DNA of 16,293 bases from Thermodesulfobacteriota bacterium (GTDB lineage: Bacteria; Desulfobacterota; QYQD01). Location of the stretch: NCBI GenBank assembly GCA_030017815.1, contig JASEGX010000011.1, positions 1 to 16,293 on the forward strand, written 5' to 3'. The notes beneath the pieces are model-generated. The model ran no database searches. It was not told the DNA's origin and saw nothing but the letters and a program-made list of their open reading frames with translations. The first letter of the stretch is position 1. Each line of letters opens with the position of its first letter. A program made the translations under genes and the position numbers. Shown piece after piece: positions 7,106 to 15,177 of the stretch.

Positions 7106-7246
7106 TTAGTGTTCACCCGGAAACTACCTTTTCCGGATTCACGCTTTCAGCAAACAATCAAGACAAACAGCATCTCAAGCTGAAAGCTGACTGCTCCTTT
7201 TGGCGCTTAGGAGAGATCATATAAATCATATTACAGTAAAAGAGAG
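7106..7246. other. Spacer with hairpin and degenerate repeat after the repeat genes
   Basis: CCGGAAA (7117-7123) pairs with TTTCCGG (7130-7136) around a six-base loop just after the stop codon. No T-run follows, so it is at best a weak terminator. At about 7179-7195 the sequence AGCTGAAAGCTGACTGC is nearly the reverse complement of a stretch near 15576-15598 and appears to be a degenerate intergenic repeat. No ORF is supported here. Confidence 0.5.
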
Positions 7247-7276
7247 TTGTCTTTTTATTATCCATTGGCCTATACT
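7247..7276 (+). promoter_or_regulatory. Predicted sigma70 promoter of the universal stress gene
   Basis: TTGTCT (7247-7252) and TATACT (7271-7276, 5 of 6 consensus bases) are separated by 18 bp. Transcription would begin near 7283, leaving a leader of about 105 nt that includes the two hairpins described at 7297-7340. Confidence 0.6.
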
Positions 7277-7296
7277 AAATAATATGGATTAGAGAC

Positions 7297-7340
7297 AAAG
7301 GCGATCCCACAGGGGGATCGCCTTTCGGGCAACAGCCCGA
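7297..7340 (+). promoter_or_regulatory. Two-hairpin 5' leader element upstream of usp
   Basis: A perfect 12-bp stem (AAAGGCGATCCC at 7297-7308 with GGGATCGCCTTT at 7314-7325, five-base loop) is followed at once by a second stem (TCGGGC 7325-7330 with GCCCGA 7335-7340, loop AACA). Both lie between the predicted start site and the ribosome binding site. The first has A's before and T's after the stem, like a short bidirectional terminator, but the U-tract is only three long. It may be a terminator of the repeat genes, an attenuator or a stabilising leader. I matched it to no known riboswitch. Confidence 0.5.
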
Positions 7341-7388
7341 TGACGGTTTAGATTAGTTATCAATAAGATTAAGAAAGGAGGAATATCT

Positions 7389-8318
7389 ATGTTTAAGAAA
7401 ATATTAACAGCTTCAGATTCAGTAGATGTTTGTGACGCCCCTTCAGCAGTGGCGGCTCATCTGGCGAAGCAGGAAGGGGCCCAGCTTTGTCTTATGCATG
7501 TGCTCGAGTCTTCTGACCTGATCCGCAGGCAATGGGTAAAGGATTTTAGAACCGGTGAGGATATTGCGGTTACCGCAGAGTATACAGACGTGGTAAAAGG
7601 TACGATAAAGAAGAAATGCGCTGAGGGGCTGATCGGCTGCAAGGACTACGTTATTGAAGTAAGACCGGGTTTCCCATGGCTGGAAATCTTAAGAATGGCC
7701 AGGGCCACCAGGGCCGACCTTATGGTGCTTGGTCCCCACAGAGGTAAGGCTAAGGAGAAAGGCGTGGTGCGCATGCGGACTGTGGAGGGGCTGGGCAGTA
7801 CCGTAGAAGCGGTCATTATGCGGGCTCACTGCCCGGTGATGATCGTGAGCCGTGATGTACCTAAAGAAAAATTGGCCTTTAAAAGTATTCTGTTCGGCAC
7901 GGATTTTTCGGAGACATGTCAATATGCCTTTGAGTTGTCTTTGAAGGCAGCGCAGAAATATAATTCCAGGCTGCACATCCTGCATGTCTTGAGGATTCCG
8001 CGTGGAGAACGGGTGGCATACACCCCGGCGCAGATAGAAAGAGAAATTGCCGGGGTAAAAGAAAAAGCGCAGAAGGTGTATGCCAAGCAGATAAAAGGGA
8101 TTGATTGTGCCTGTGATGTCTTAGAGGGAGAACCTTCTGCGGAGATTCTAAAATACGCTGCTTCAAACCAGATCGACCTTATCATCATCGGTTCCCATGT
8201 CAGAGAACAAGCGGAGAGGTGGTACGTGGGAAGTGTGGTGGAAAGGTTGGGATCGGAATCTTATTGTCCGGTAATCACTGTTACCAGACCGGAAGCCTTG
8301 TTAAATATTGAAGAATAA
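7389..8318 (+). CDS. Universal stress protein, two tandem UspA domains
   Basis: A 309-residue cytoplasmic protein of two UspA folds: domain 1 about residues 1-157 (begins FKKILTASD, ends CPVMIVSRD) and domain 2 about 163-303 (begins AFKSILFGTDFSE, ends CPVITVTRP). UspA domains bind ATP through G-x2-G-x9-G-S/T. Domain 2 keeps IIGSH at 266-270 and VGS at 280-282, but the second Gly is Val. Domain 1 has LGPHRG (114-119) with an enlarged loop before GS (136-137). Nucleotide binding is therefore plausible but uncertain. Such proteins modulate survival under starvation, redox or energy stress rather than catalysing a known reaction. A strong AAGGAGG sequence lies about eight bases before the ATG. 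The gene appears monocistronic with its own promoter and structured leader. Confidence 0.93.
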   Translation: MFKKILTASDSVDVCDAPSAVAAHLAKQEGAQLCLMHVLESSDLIRRQWVKDFRTGEDIAVTAEYTDVVKGTIKKKCAEGLIGCKDYVIEVRPGFPWLEILRMARATRADLMVLGPHRGKAKEKGVVRMRTVEGLGSTVEAVIMRAHCPVMIVSRDVPKEKLAFKSILFGTDFSETCQYAFELSLKAAQKYNSRLHILHVLRIPRGERVAYTPAQIEREIAGVKEKAQKVYAKQIKGIDCACDVLEGEPSAEILKYAASNQIDLIIIGSHVREQAERWYVGSVVERLGSESYCPVITVTRPEALLNIEE

Positions 8319-8647
8319 TAATAAATATAATGGCTTATAGCTCCCATTTTAATGTCTCATGAAAAACGTCCGATAAGAATATAAATGTCCATATAACCCT
8401 CGAAAGGGGTCATCGCTGCCTCCCTGTGGTGGCCCCAAACTTTTTCTATGTTCCCTTTCGGCTTTTGAAAATGTTATGGAGTTGCCAATGTGAAGGCAGC
8501 GTATTGGAATGTCTAAATCGCTAAAGACCTTGTATAGCTTTCAAGACCTGATGTAAGGCAACGTACAGATGTTACTTGTGAAGTGAACCCAAAAATTTGA
8601 TAAAAGATAACGGTATTTTTGCCGGATCGGATAGAGACTAGGTGGTT
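8319..8647. other. Non-coding spacer with possible long-range stem
   Basis: No ORF is supported. CGCTGCCT (8414-8421) is exactly complementary to AGGCAGCG (8494-8501), and GGGGTCA (8406-8412) can pair with TGGCCCC (8430-8436) with one G-T pair; the two foldings compete. Only weak promoter-like matches occur (for example TTGCCA near 8482 with TGGAAT 17 bp downstream). No terminator with a T-run follows the stress gene. Confidence 0.4.
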
Positions 8648-10270
8648 ATGGAAGGCAAGATACTTTTTCCTCATCGGGCGTTAATGGCCGAGGGAGACCT
8701 CAAGGAATGTTTTTATTGCGGCTCCTGCCGTCACGACCTCAAGGTATGCCCTTCGAAAAATTTTCGACTGTCTTCCAGGGTCTTCACCAAGCTTGGCTAT
8801 CTCTCCATCGAGCAACTAAGTAATTGCTTCGCCGGGGCCTTCAGTAATCCGGAACAGCACAATGAAAGTATAGCCAATCTTAAGGCAGGCGATGTTCAGA
8901 CTATATCCGGGCAAAACGAAGCATTGGCAGCTTACCATACCTTCTTTGACCTTACAGAGATATTTCAGATCAGATTTCTAAAACGGGTGTGGCAAACAGA
9001 GGCTGCCACCTGGGACATGCTGTATTCTTCGGGAGAGCAAAGGGACGAGGGAGGCCCGTTATGGCTGACCTTGGATTGCATCCGTGTAGGACAGACGGAT
9101 AAAGCCGGGCAGTTTTTGAAAACGGCCCAGGATAAAAACCCCGACGACTACAGGCTGTACATGGCCACAGCCTTCCTTGAATTGGAAAAGGGAAATCGTT
9201 TTGAAGCGCTTTACCAGTTTGAACGGGCAAAAGAGTCCTCGCGCAATAAGTTACAACAGATACACGCGCTTTTTTTAATTGCCCGCCTTCACGAAGTATT
9301 CAAGGCATACGAAAAAGCAGAGGAAAAGGTACATGATATTATCTACCTTGATCGTGACTGTTTAGAGGCCCAATATTATGCAATTGTATTGCAGGCAAAA
9401 AGGGTCTTTCACGATGAAGACATCGTCAAATTACAAAAAATTATCTTGCAGCAGCCGGAATTTTTTCTTTATGTCCTTATCGATCCACGGCTATTGCCCA
9501 TACAGGGGCTTGTCGAGCAACTCTTGACCGAAATGCTGGAAAGTATCCGAAGAGAAACCGAAGATGTAGGCCAGGCCGCAGAGGCCAACGTCAACGCCAT
9601 GATTGAGTGGTTGGACGAAGAAAATGAAATTTACCAGGAGAACAAGACCCTTATCGATAAGATCAAACAACTTGCGGCACAGGACAGTTACCTCGGTTAC
9701 ATAGAGGCCAAAGATATCGCTACCACGCTCATCAACCGGTACCATCTAATACAGAAGACCATCAGGATAAACCTTCTAAAGCAGATTGCTTCGCAGGATA
9801 ATCACCTGAGGAAATATGAGATTTATTGGAGACAATACCCTCTGAAAGGGTTTTTCAAGACAGTGGGGCCACTTTTGCACGAGACCCGGCAAAAATTGAA
9901 CTATGCCGCAAACCTGGCCAAATCTGACCAGGCAAACGCCTTCAAACAAGCCCGCCGGATGGCAGAAGAAACGGCGTCAGAGCTTAAAGGGATGGTTACT
10001 ACAGTGGGCAGGATGGCATCCTTAGAAAATGGGATTAACGTGATGCGCTCCTTCGGCAAGCACCTTCTCATACTGGAAGTCATCGCTTTTGTCATTGCGG
10101 CTATTGTAATTCCGATAGGCTCATCCGCTATAACCCATCTATATCCTGACCTTAACTGGGCCGTCTTTGAAAATATCGAACAATACCATAAGCACGCTTT
10201 TGGTATTGGCAGCGTAGCCGGGTTCCTGTTTGCCATTGTGCTGACCTTAAGAGATACCCCCCGCTCCTAG
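8648..10270 (+). CDS. Unrecognised protein: Cys cluster, TPR-like region, two C-terminal TM helices
   Basis: A 540-residue protein I cannot assign to a family. Residues 21-34 carry C-x2-C-x2-C-x6-C followed by Pro (CFYCGSCRHDLKVCP), resembling a zinc knuckle or one half of a 4Fe-4S site with a widened last gap. Residues about 138-255 read as TPR-like helical pairs (typified by ALYQFERAKE and KAYEKAEEKV). The region 290-460 is strongly charged and probably helical or coiled-coil. Two hydrophobic segments at about 474-496 and 516-534 are likely membrane helices with a short loop between, leaving a short C-terminal tail. It may be a membrane-tethered cytosolic adaptor. ATG 8648 is preferred, with AGG at 8640-8642 upstream; GTG 8642 in frame adds two residues. 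It seems to stand alone. Confidence 0.8.
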   Translation: MEGKILFPHRALMAEGDLKECFYCGSCRHDLKVCPSKNFRLSSRVFTKLGYLSIEQLSNCFAGAFSNPEQHNESIANLKAGDVQTISGQNEALAAYHTFFDLTEIFQIRFLKRVWQTEAATWDMLYSSGEQRDEGGPLWLTLDCIRVGQTDKAGQFLKTAQDKNPDDYRLYMATAFLELEKGNRFEALYQFERAKESSRNKLQQIHALFLIARLHEVFKAYEKAEEKVHDIIYLDRDCLEAQYYAIVLQAKRVFHDEDIVKLQKIILQQPEFFLYVLIDPRLLPIQGLVEQLLTEMLESIRRETEDVGQAAEANVNAMIEWLDEENEIYQENKTLIDKIKQLAAQDSYLGYIEAKDIATTLINRYHLIQKTIRINLLKQIASQDNHLRKYEIYWRQYPLKGFFKTVGPLLHETRQKLNYAANLAKSDQANAFKQARRMAEETASELKGMVTTVGRMASLENGINVMRSFGKHLLILEVIAFVIAAIVIPIGSSAITHLYPDLNWAVFENIEQYHKHAFGIGSVAGFLFAIVLTLRDTPRS

Positions 10271-10323
10271 CCCGGCCCGGGCAGATTCCAGAATCTTTCT
10301 TAGAACCTAGGCTGGGATTCTGG
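10270..10323. repeat. Palindrome and inverted repeat after the TPR/TM gene
   Basis: GCCCGG-C-CCGGGC (10270-10282) is a near-perfect palindrome starting at the last base of the stop codon. CCAGAATC (10288-10295) pairs with GATTCTGG (10316-10323). Either could act as a transcription terminator or RNA-stability hairpin, although no T-run follows. Confidence 0.5.
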
Positions 10324-10372
10324 TGCCGGTTTCCTCAACTATTGAATGCTGCGTAATAAATGTCCGTTTATC

Positions 10373-10437
10373 GTCATTCCCGCGAAAGCGGGAATCCGGA
10401 GAAAAAAGACTGGATTCCGGGTCAAGCCCGGAATGAC
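10373..10437. repeat. REP/dRS3-like intergenic repeat element
   Basis: A 65-bp element is bounded by GTCATTCC (10373-10380) and its exact inverse GGAATGAC (10430-10437). Inside are two hairpins: ATTCCCGC-GAAA-GCGGGAAT (10376-10395) and ATTCCGGG-TCAAG-CCCGGAAT (10414-10434). From general knowledge, ATTCCC-n-GGGAAT elements of this kind are dispersed in many proteobacterial genomes and resemble neisserial dRS3 and REP sequences. Translated, it gives the familiar spurious peptide VIPAKAGI. No transposase is nearby. Confidence 0.8.
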
Positions 10438-10658
10438 AATAATACATGAAGATAGGACATTAATATTACAGGTATCAATAATTGCGCGATGCGAGAAAGA
10501 GAATCTTTTCTGTCCGTATTATCCCAAAAGATCCCTTGGCCTTTGATTCCACGGATCATTACATCTGATATCTGAACCTCTACCTTACCTGTTGCAAGTT
10601 TGAACTGAAATGTTTATCTTGTCGTTTTAAAATTGATAGTTGAAGGTCTGGCAACACT
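10438..10658. other. Spacer upstream of lepA
   Basis: No gene or strong structure is seen. GAAGG at 10642-10646 may serve lepA as a distant ribosome binding site (12 bases before the ATG). A promoter was not identified with confidence. Confidence 0.4.
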
Positions 10659-12455
10659 ATGCCCCAGATTCGTAATTTCAGCATTATCGCCCATATCGAT
10701 CACGGGAAATCCACCCTGGCCGACCGTCTCATTCAGCACGCCGGTCTGGTCTCGCTGAGGGATTTCCGCGACCAGATTCTGGACACCATGGAGATCGAAC
10801 GGGAACGGGGGATCACCATCAAGAGCCAGACCGTTACGCTTCCTTACACCAGCCGGAAGGGAGAAGAGTTTGAACTCAACCTTATTGATACGCCTGGGCA
10901 TGTGGATTTCTCCTATGAGGTGTCGCGGGCCCTGGCCTCCTGTGAAGGGGTGCTCCTTCTGGTAGATGCCTCCCAGGGCGTGGAGGCGCAGACCCTGGCC
11001 AATCTCTACGCGGCCATGGAGCATGACCTGGTTATCATCCCGGTGATCAACAAGATCGATCTCCCCTCCGCCGACGTAGAACGCACCAGGGAGCAGATAG
11101 AAAACGAGCTGGGATTGGATGCGGATAAGGCCGTTCTTTGCTCAGCCAAAGAGGGGATAGGGATTGAAGATGTTCTCGAGGCCATTGTGGAACAGATCCC
11201 GTCTCCGTCCGGGAGTAGAGAAAAGCCGCTTTCCGCGCTTATATTCGACGCCCATTACGATCCCTTTCGGGGCGCCATTATCAACTGTAGGGTATTTGAT
11301 GGGGCGGTTCAGCCCGGTGACATTATTCGCTTTATGTCCAATGGGGCCACGTACAAGGTGGAAGAAGTGGGCGTCTTCCGTATCGTGCGGGAGAAGAAAA
11401 AGGAGATCTCTGCCGGTTCGGTCGGCTACATCATCTCCGGGATAAAAACCGTGGGCGACACTCGGGTCGGGGACACCATCACCCTGGATGCCCATCCGGC
11501 TCCCCATCCGCTCCCCGGATTCAAGGAGGCCAAGCCGGTTGTTTTTTCCTCCATATATCCGATCTCCTCTGATGATTATCCTTCTCTGGTGGACGCGCTG
11601 GAGAAATATAAACTGAACGACGCCGCCCTGATTTACGAAAAGGATTCTTCTGCGGCCCTGGGTCAGGGGTTTCGGTGCGGATTTCTGGGCCTGCTGCACC
11701 TGGAAATCGTGCAGGAGCGCCTTGAGAGAGAATTTGGTCAGTCTATTATCATGACGGCGCCGAGCGTCCGATACCGGTTTACCCTGGCGGACGATTCCAT
11801 AGTCACGGTTGATAACCCCCAGTACTACCCGGATCCCACCCGGATCAAGACAGGGGAAGAACCTTTTATCAAGGCGAGCATCCTCATCCCGGAACGCTAT
11901 GTGGGAGCGGTAATGCAATTATGCAGGGAGCGCCGGGGCGTCAACTCGCGTTTTAGCTACCCTACGGCCGGGCGGGTGGAAATCACCTTCGACATGCCTC
12001 TCGGTGAGATCGTTTTTGACTTCTACGATAAACTCAAGACCGTAACGCAGGGATACGGTTCGTTTGATTATGAAATTATAGATTATCGGGAGAGCGATCT
12101 GGTAAAGCTCGATATCCTGGTAAACCACGAGAAGGTGGACGCCCTTTCCATGATCGTGCATCGCGACCGGGCCAGGGAGATGGGTGTGCGGGCCTGTGAA
12201 CGGCTCAAGGAAGAAATCCCCCGGCATCAGTTCAAGATAGCCATCCAAGGCGTTATCGGGGGTACGATCGTCTCCCGCTCCACCATCTCCGCCTTCCGAA
12301 AGGACGTTACGGCCAAGTGTTATGGCGGGGACATTACCCGGAAGAGAAAACTCCTGGAAAAGCAGAAAGAGGGCAAGAAACGGATGAAGATGGTCGGCTC
12401 GGTTATGATCCCCCAGGGTGCCTTTGTGGCCGTATTAAAAGCTGAAAATGAATGA
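10659..12455 (+). CDS. lepA: Elongation factor 4 (LepA) GTPase
   Basis: Full-length LepA/EF4, 598 aa, the normal size. This ribosome-associated translational GTPase acts on 70S ribosomes in the cytoplasm and at the membrane. It is linked to back-translocation or initiation fidelity, especially under ionic or acid stress. G-domain motifs are intact: G1 AHIDHGKS (11-18), G2 within RGITIKSQ (50-57), G3 DTPGH (77-81), G4 NKID (131-134) and G5 SAK (162-164). The LepA-specific C-terminal end (KRKLLEKQKEGKKRMK) is present. The start aligns with other LepA proteins (MPQIRNFSIIAHIDHGKS). The signal peptidase gene lepB, its partner in many genomes, is not next to it. Codon third positions are GC-richer than in the glycosyltransferase operon, consistent with a conserved core gene. 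Confidence 0.98.
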   Translation: MPQIRNFSIIAHIDHGKSTLADRLIQHAGLVSLRDFRDQILDTMEIERERGITIKSQTVTLPYTSRKGEEFELNLIDTPGHVDFSYEVSRALASCEGVLLLVDASQGVEAQTLANLYAAMEHDLVIIPVINKIDLPSADVERTREQIENELGLDADKAVLCSAKEGIGIEDVLEAIVEQIPSPSGSREKPLSALIFDAHYDPFRGAIINCRVFDGAVQPGDIIRFMSNGATYKVEEVGVFRIVREKKKEISAGSVGYIISGIKTVGDTRVGDTITLDAHPAPHPLPGFKEAKPVVFSSIYPISSDDYPSLVDALEKYKLNDAALIYEKDSSAALGQGFRCGFLGLLHLEIVQERLEREFGQSIIMTAPSVRYRFTLADDSIVTVDNPQYYPDPTRIKTGEEPFIKASILIPERYVGAVMQLCRERRGVNSRFSYPTAGRVEITFDMPLGEIVFDFYDKLKTVTQGYGSFDYEIIDYRESDLVKLDILVNHEKVDALSMIVHRDRAREMGVRACERLKEEIPRHQFKIAIQGVIGGTIVSRSTISAFRKDVTAKCYGGDITRKRKLLEKQKEGKKRMKMVGSVMIPQGAFVAVLKAENE

Positions 12456-12460
12456 CGAAC

Positions 12461-12530
12461 ATGCATAGCGAGCGCATTCCCCCCGTCCGCCTCAGACGGA
12501 CAGCGGGGTTAGCGAGCGAATACGATGCAT
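12461..12530. repeat. Hairpin repeat with duplicated TAGCGAGCG and ATGCAT ends
   Basis: ATGCAT occurs at 12461-12466 and 12525-12530. Inside, TAGCGAGCG is directly repeated at 12466-12474 and 12510-12518. The centre folds as CCCC (12481-12484) with GGGG (12505-12508), enclosing GTCCG (12485-12489) with CGGAC (12497-12501). It lies between two convergent genes, so it may help terminate one or both, but no T-run is present. It has the look of a dispersed genomic repeat. Confidence 0.6.
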
Positions 12531-12550
12531 TTTACCTTGCATACGGAGAT

Positions 12551-12572
12551 TCCCCACAGCTTGCTGCGGGGA
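12551..12572. terminator. Hairpin between convergent lepA and mgtA genes
   Basis: TCCCC (12551-12555) pairs with GGGGA (12568-12572), and CAGC (12557-12560) with GCTG (12563-12566) after one mismatch. The position between two convergent genes suggests bidirectional termination, but no poly-T follows directly; a T-rich CTTTTCTCTT lies about 20 bp on. It may equally be a dispersed repeat. Confidence 0.45.
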
Positions 12573-12621
12573 GCTTCAATTCTTGCAGGCCTTTTCTCTT
12601 CGGTTATCCTCATGCAGTTTC

Positions 12622-15132
12622 TTAAACCCGCACCTTTTTGTAAAAGATGGTCTTCAATATCTCCGCGGAAATAACGTAAAACACAACGATTATACCCATC
12701 AGCCAGAGGAATGAAAGGGGCAGCGGGGTAAATCCAAAAATTTTTCCGACGGGGAGGAATGGCAAGGTAAGGGTGATACCGATAATAAGCAGTGTGGCGA
12801 GTAAAAGATACCTTCCCGGTTTACTTTTAAAGAAAGGCCCGCGGCTCCGGACTACGAGCACTATTACCGAGGCCGAAATAACCGACTCCAGAAACCAGCC
12901 GGTTCTAAACTGATCCGTAGTGGCGTGCAGGACGACCAGCAGTACCCCAAAAGTAAGGTAGTCAAATACCGAGCTCAGAGAACCAAAAGTAATCATAAAA
13001 TTGCGTATGAATTTGATATCCCATCGCCGGGGCCTGTCCATCATCTCGCTATCTACACTATCGGTAGCGATAGCCATTTCGGGAAAATCAGTCATTAGGT
13101 TCGTGAAAAGAATTTGTTTGGGCAGCAAGGGGAGAAAAGGCAGAAATAGTGATGCCCCGGCCATACTGAACATGTTGCCAAAATTGGCGCTGGTGGCCAT
13201 GAAGACGTACTTGAGGGTATTGGCAAAGGTCTTTCTCCCTTCGCGGACACCCTGCGCCAGAACGCCTAAGTTCTTTTCGAGCAGCACAATATCAGCCGCT
13301 TCTTTGGCCACATCCACAGCGCTGTCGGCAGAGATACCTACATCCGCAGTATGGAGCGCTGAGGCATCGTTGATTCCGTCTCCCATATAACCCACGACAT
13401 TTCCGGCCTTCCTTAGGGCCAGGATAATGCGCTCTTTCTGATTAGGCTCGACTTCTGCAAAGACATGTACATCATTTACCCGGTTGAGAAGGGCCTCGTC
13501 GCTCATCTCACGGAGGTCCTGACCGGTAAGGATTTCTGAATTTGACAGGCCCACCTGTTCACTGATACTGGCAGCCACCAGTTGGTTGTCTCCGGTGACC
13601 ATCTTCAGCGAAACGCCGAGATCCTTCAGATGGCTGATGGTCTCAATAATTCCAGTTTTGGGCGGATCAAAGAGGGCCAGCAACCCTAAAAAGGTCATGT
13701 CGGTTTCATGCTCCCTGGTGATAGTAACGCCAGGACCTACATCGCGGTAAGCAATCCCCATAACCCGGAATCCTTTGGCGCTAAGCCCCGCAAAGAGTTG
13801 CTGAATCCGCTCCTGCATATCTTCTAAATCTACGATCCCTTTGCCGGAAGTTTCCACCGACGAACAGGCCGCGAGCACATTCTTAAGGGCGCCTTTAGTA
13901 ACCATCAGATGTACGCCGTCTTTGGCCAGCAGGATGCTCAGGCGCTTGCGGATGAAGTCATAAGGGACTTCATCCAGTTTATGGTAGCCGGATACGTCGA
14001 ACCGGCGATGGGTGTGGATGGCCTCATCGATGGGGTTTACAAAGCCGGTCTGATGAATGGCGTTGAGATAGGCATAGAAGAGCACCTTTTCGCTTTCATT
14101 GCCCTCGACATCAAGCGCAGAGCTTAACCTCACTACCCCTTCCGTGAGGGTACCGGTTTTATCGGAACAGAGGACGTTCATGCTGCCAAAGTTTTCAATA
14201 GAGGCCAGGCGTTTTACAATCACTTTCTGAGAGGCCATGCGCCTGGCGCCGTGGGCGAGGTTGACGCTGATAATGGCCGGCAGGAGTTGCGGGGTCAGCC
14301 CCACGGCAAGGGCCAGGGAAAAAAGAAAGGAATCCAACACCGGTCGCGCCAGATAGACGTTGATAGCAAAGATGGCGATCACCAGCACCAGCGTAATCTC
14401 TATGAGAAAATACCCGAACCGCCGGACGCCACGCTCGAATTCCGTCTCCGGTGGCCGTAGTTTCAGGCGTTTGGAAATTTTGCCGAATTCAGTGGTCTGG
14501 CCGGTGTGCACAACCACTGCCTTCGCCGTGCCGCTCACCACATGGGTTCCCATGAAAAGTGTATTGGTCGCTTGGCCGGGTGGCGTATCCGGTGAAAATA
14601 CCCCGGCTGCTTTTTCCACCGGATAGGTCTCACCGGTCAGCGTGGCCTCATCCACAAAAAGATCCCTGGATTGAAGGATGATACCGTCTCCTGGAATAAT
14701 ATCGCCGGCTGTGAGGAGAAGAATATCACCGGGCACGATCTCATCAACCGGGATTTCTTTCTCCCGGCTATCCCGAAGCACTCTTGTTTTTATCTTGACG
14801 ATGGCCAGCAAGTTCTCCACCGCGTGGGCTGCTCCCCGTTCCTGCCAGAATCCAAGGAAACCGCTTATAACAATGATTGTCAGGATAATGAAGGCATCTG
14901 TGGGATCACGCAGAAATATCGACAATCCGGCGGCAAAAAGAAGGATAAGGATGATCGGGCTCTTGAATTGAGCCAGGAGGAGTGCGAGTTCTTTTATTCT
15001 TTTTTGTGGCCGCAGGAGGTTCGGTCCATAGGTCTGGAGACGCTGCCGGGCTTCGTCGTCCGTCAGGCCGTGCGACGTGGTTTGTAATTGCTCGAAAAGC
15101 TCGGCAACAGGCATGCTCGACAATAGTTTCAA
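12622..15132 (-). CDS. mgtA: Magnesium-translocating-type P-type ATPase (P3B, MgtA-like)
   Basis: An 836-residue inner-membrane P-type ATPase most like MgtA/MgtB Mg2+ importers. Motifs in order: LTGET (165-169) in the actuator domain, LTPQLLPAI in M4 (279-287, LTPEMLPMI in E. coli MgtA), the phosphorylation site SDKTGTLTE (323-331, D324), TGDN (513-516) and GDGINDA (584-590). About ten hydrophobic segments occur: pairs near 50-95, 240-290 and a C-terminal bundle. The tract around KVIVKRLASIENFGSMN closely follows MgtA. It is shorter than E. coli MgtA (898 aa), mainly at the N-terminus. The start is TTG 15132, or ATG 15114, which is six codons further in; no in-frame start lies further upstream before a stop. 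It stands alone and converges on lepA. The ion is inferred from overall similarity; Gln replacing Glu in the M4 motif leaves some doubt. Confidence 0.85.
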   Translation of the reverse strand: MKLLSSMPVAELFEQLQTTSHGLTDDEARQRLQTYGPNLLRPQKRIKELALLLAQFKSPIILILLFAAGLSIFLRDPTDAFIILTIIVISGFLGFWQERGAAHAVENLLAIVKIKTRVLRDSREKEIPVDEIVPGDILLLTAGDIIPGDGIILQSRDLFVDEATLTGETYPVEKAAGVFSPDTPPGQATNTLFMGTHVVSGTAKAVVVHTGQTTEFGKISKRLKLRPPETEFERGVRRFGYFLIEITLVLVIAIFAINVYLARPVLDSFLFSLALAVGLTPQLLPAIISVNLAHGARRMASQKVIVKRLASIENFGSMNVLCSDKTGTLTEGVVRLSSALDVEGNESEKVLFYAYLNAIHQTGFVNPIDEAIHTHRRFDVSGYHKLDEVPYDFIRKRLSILLAKDGVHLMVTKGALKNVLAACSSVETSGKGIVDLEDMQERIQQLFAGLSAKGFRVMGIAYRDVGPGVTITREHETDMTFLGLLALFDPPKTGIIETISHLKDLGVSLKMVTGDNQLVAASISEQVGLSNSEILTGQDLREMSDEALLNRVNDVHVFAEVEPNQKERIILALRKAGNVVGYMGDGINDASALHTADVGISADSAVDVAKEAADIVLLEKNLGVLAQGVREGRKTFANTLKYVFMATSANFGNMFSMAGASLFLPFLPLLPKQILFTNLMTDFPEMAIATDSVDSEMMDRPRRWDIKFIRNFMITFGSLSSVFDYLTFGVLLVVLHATTDQFRTGWFLESVISASVIVLVVRSRGPFFKSKPGRYLLLATLLIIGITLTLPFLPVGKIFGFTPLPLSFLWLMGIIVVFYVISAEILKTIFYKKVRV

Positions 15133-15177
15133 TTCCTGATCCTGGATAGCACGGTAGGCGTTTTATTTTATGGCTAA

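Noticed and set aside
7297..7350. Fluoride or c-di-GMP riboswitch before the stress gene
   Set aside because: Some local similarity (GGCGAT and GATGACGG) exists, but the conserved cores and pseudoknot partners could not be matched.
10346..10546. 66-codon plus-strand ORF with VIPAKAGI-type peptide
   Set aside because: It is the translation of the REP/dRS3-like repeat element, a well-known source of spurious ORFs.
11142..11918. 258-codon minus-strand ORF inside lepA
   Set aside because: Antisense shadow of a fully conserved LepA coding sequence; no recognisable domain.
14671..15087. 138-codon plus-strand ORF opposite the ATPase gene
   Set aside because: It lies antisense to the actuator-domain and N-terminal coding region of the P-type ATPase, whose motifs are unambiguous.
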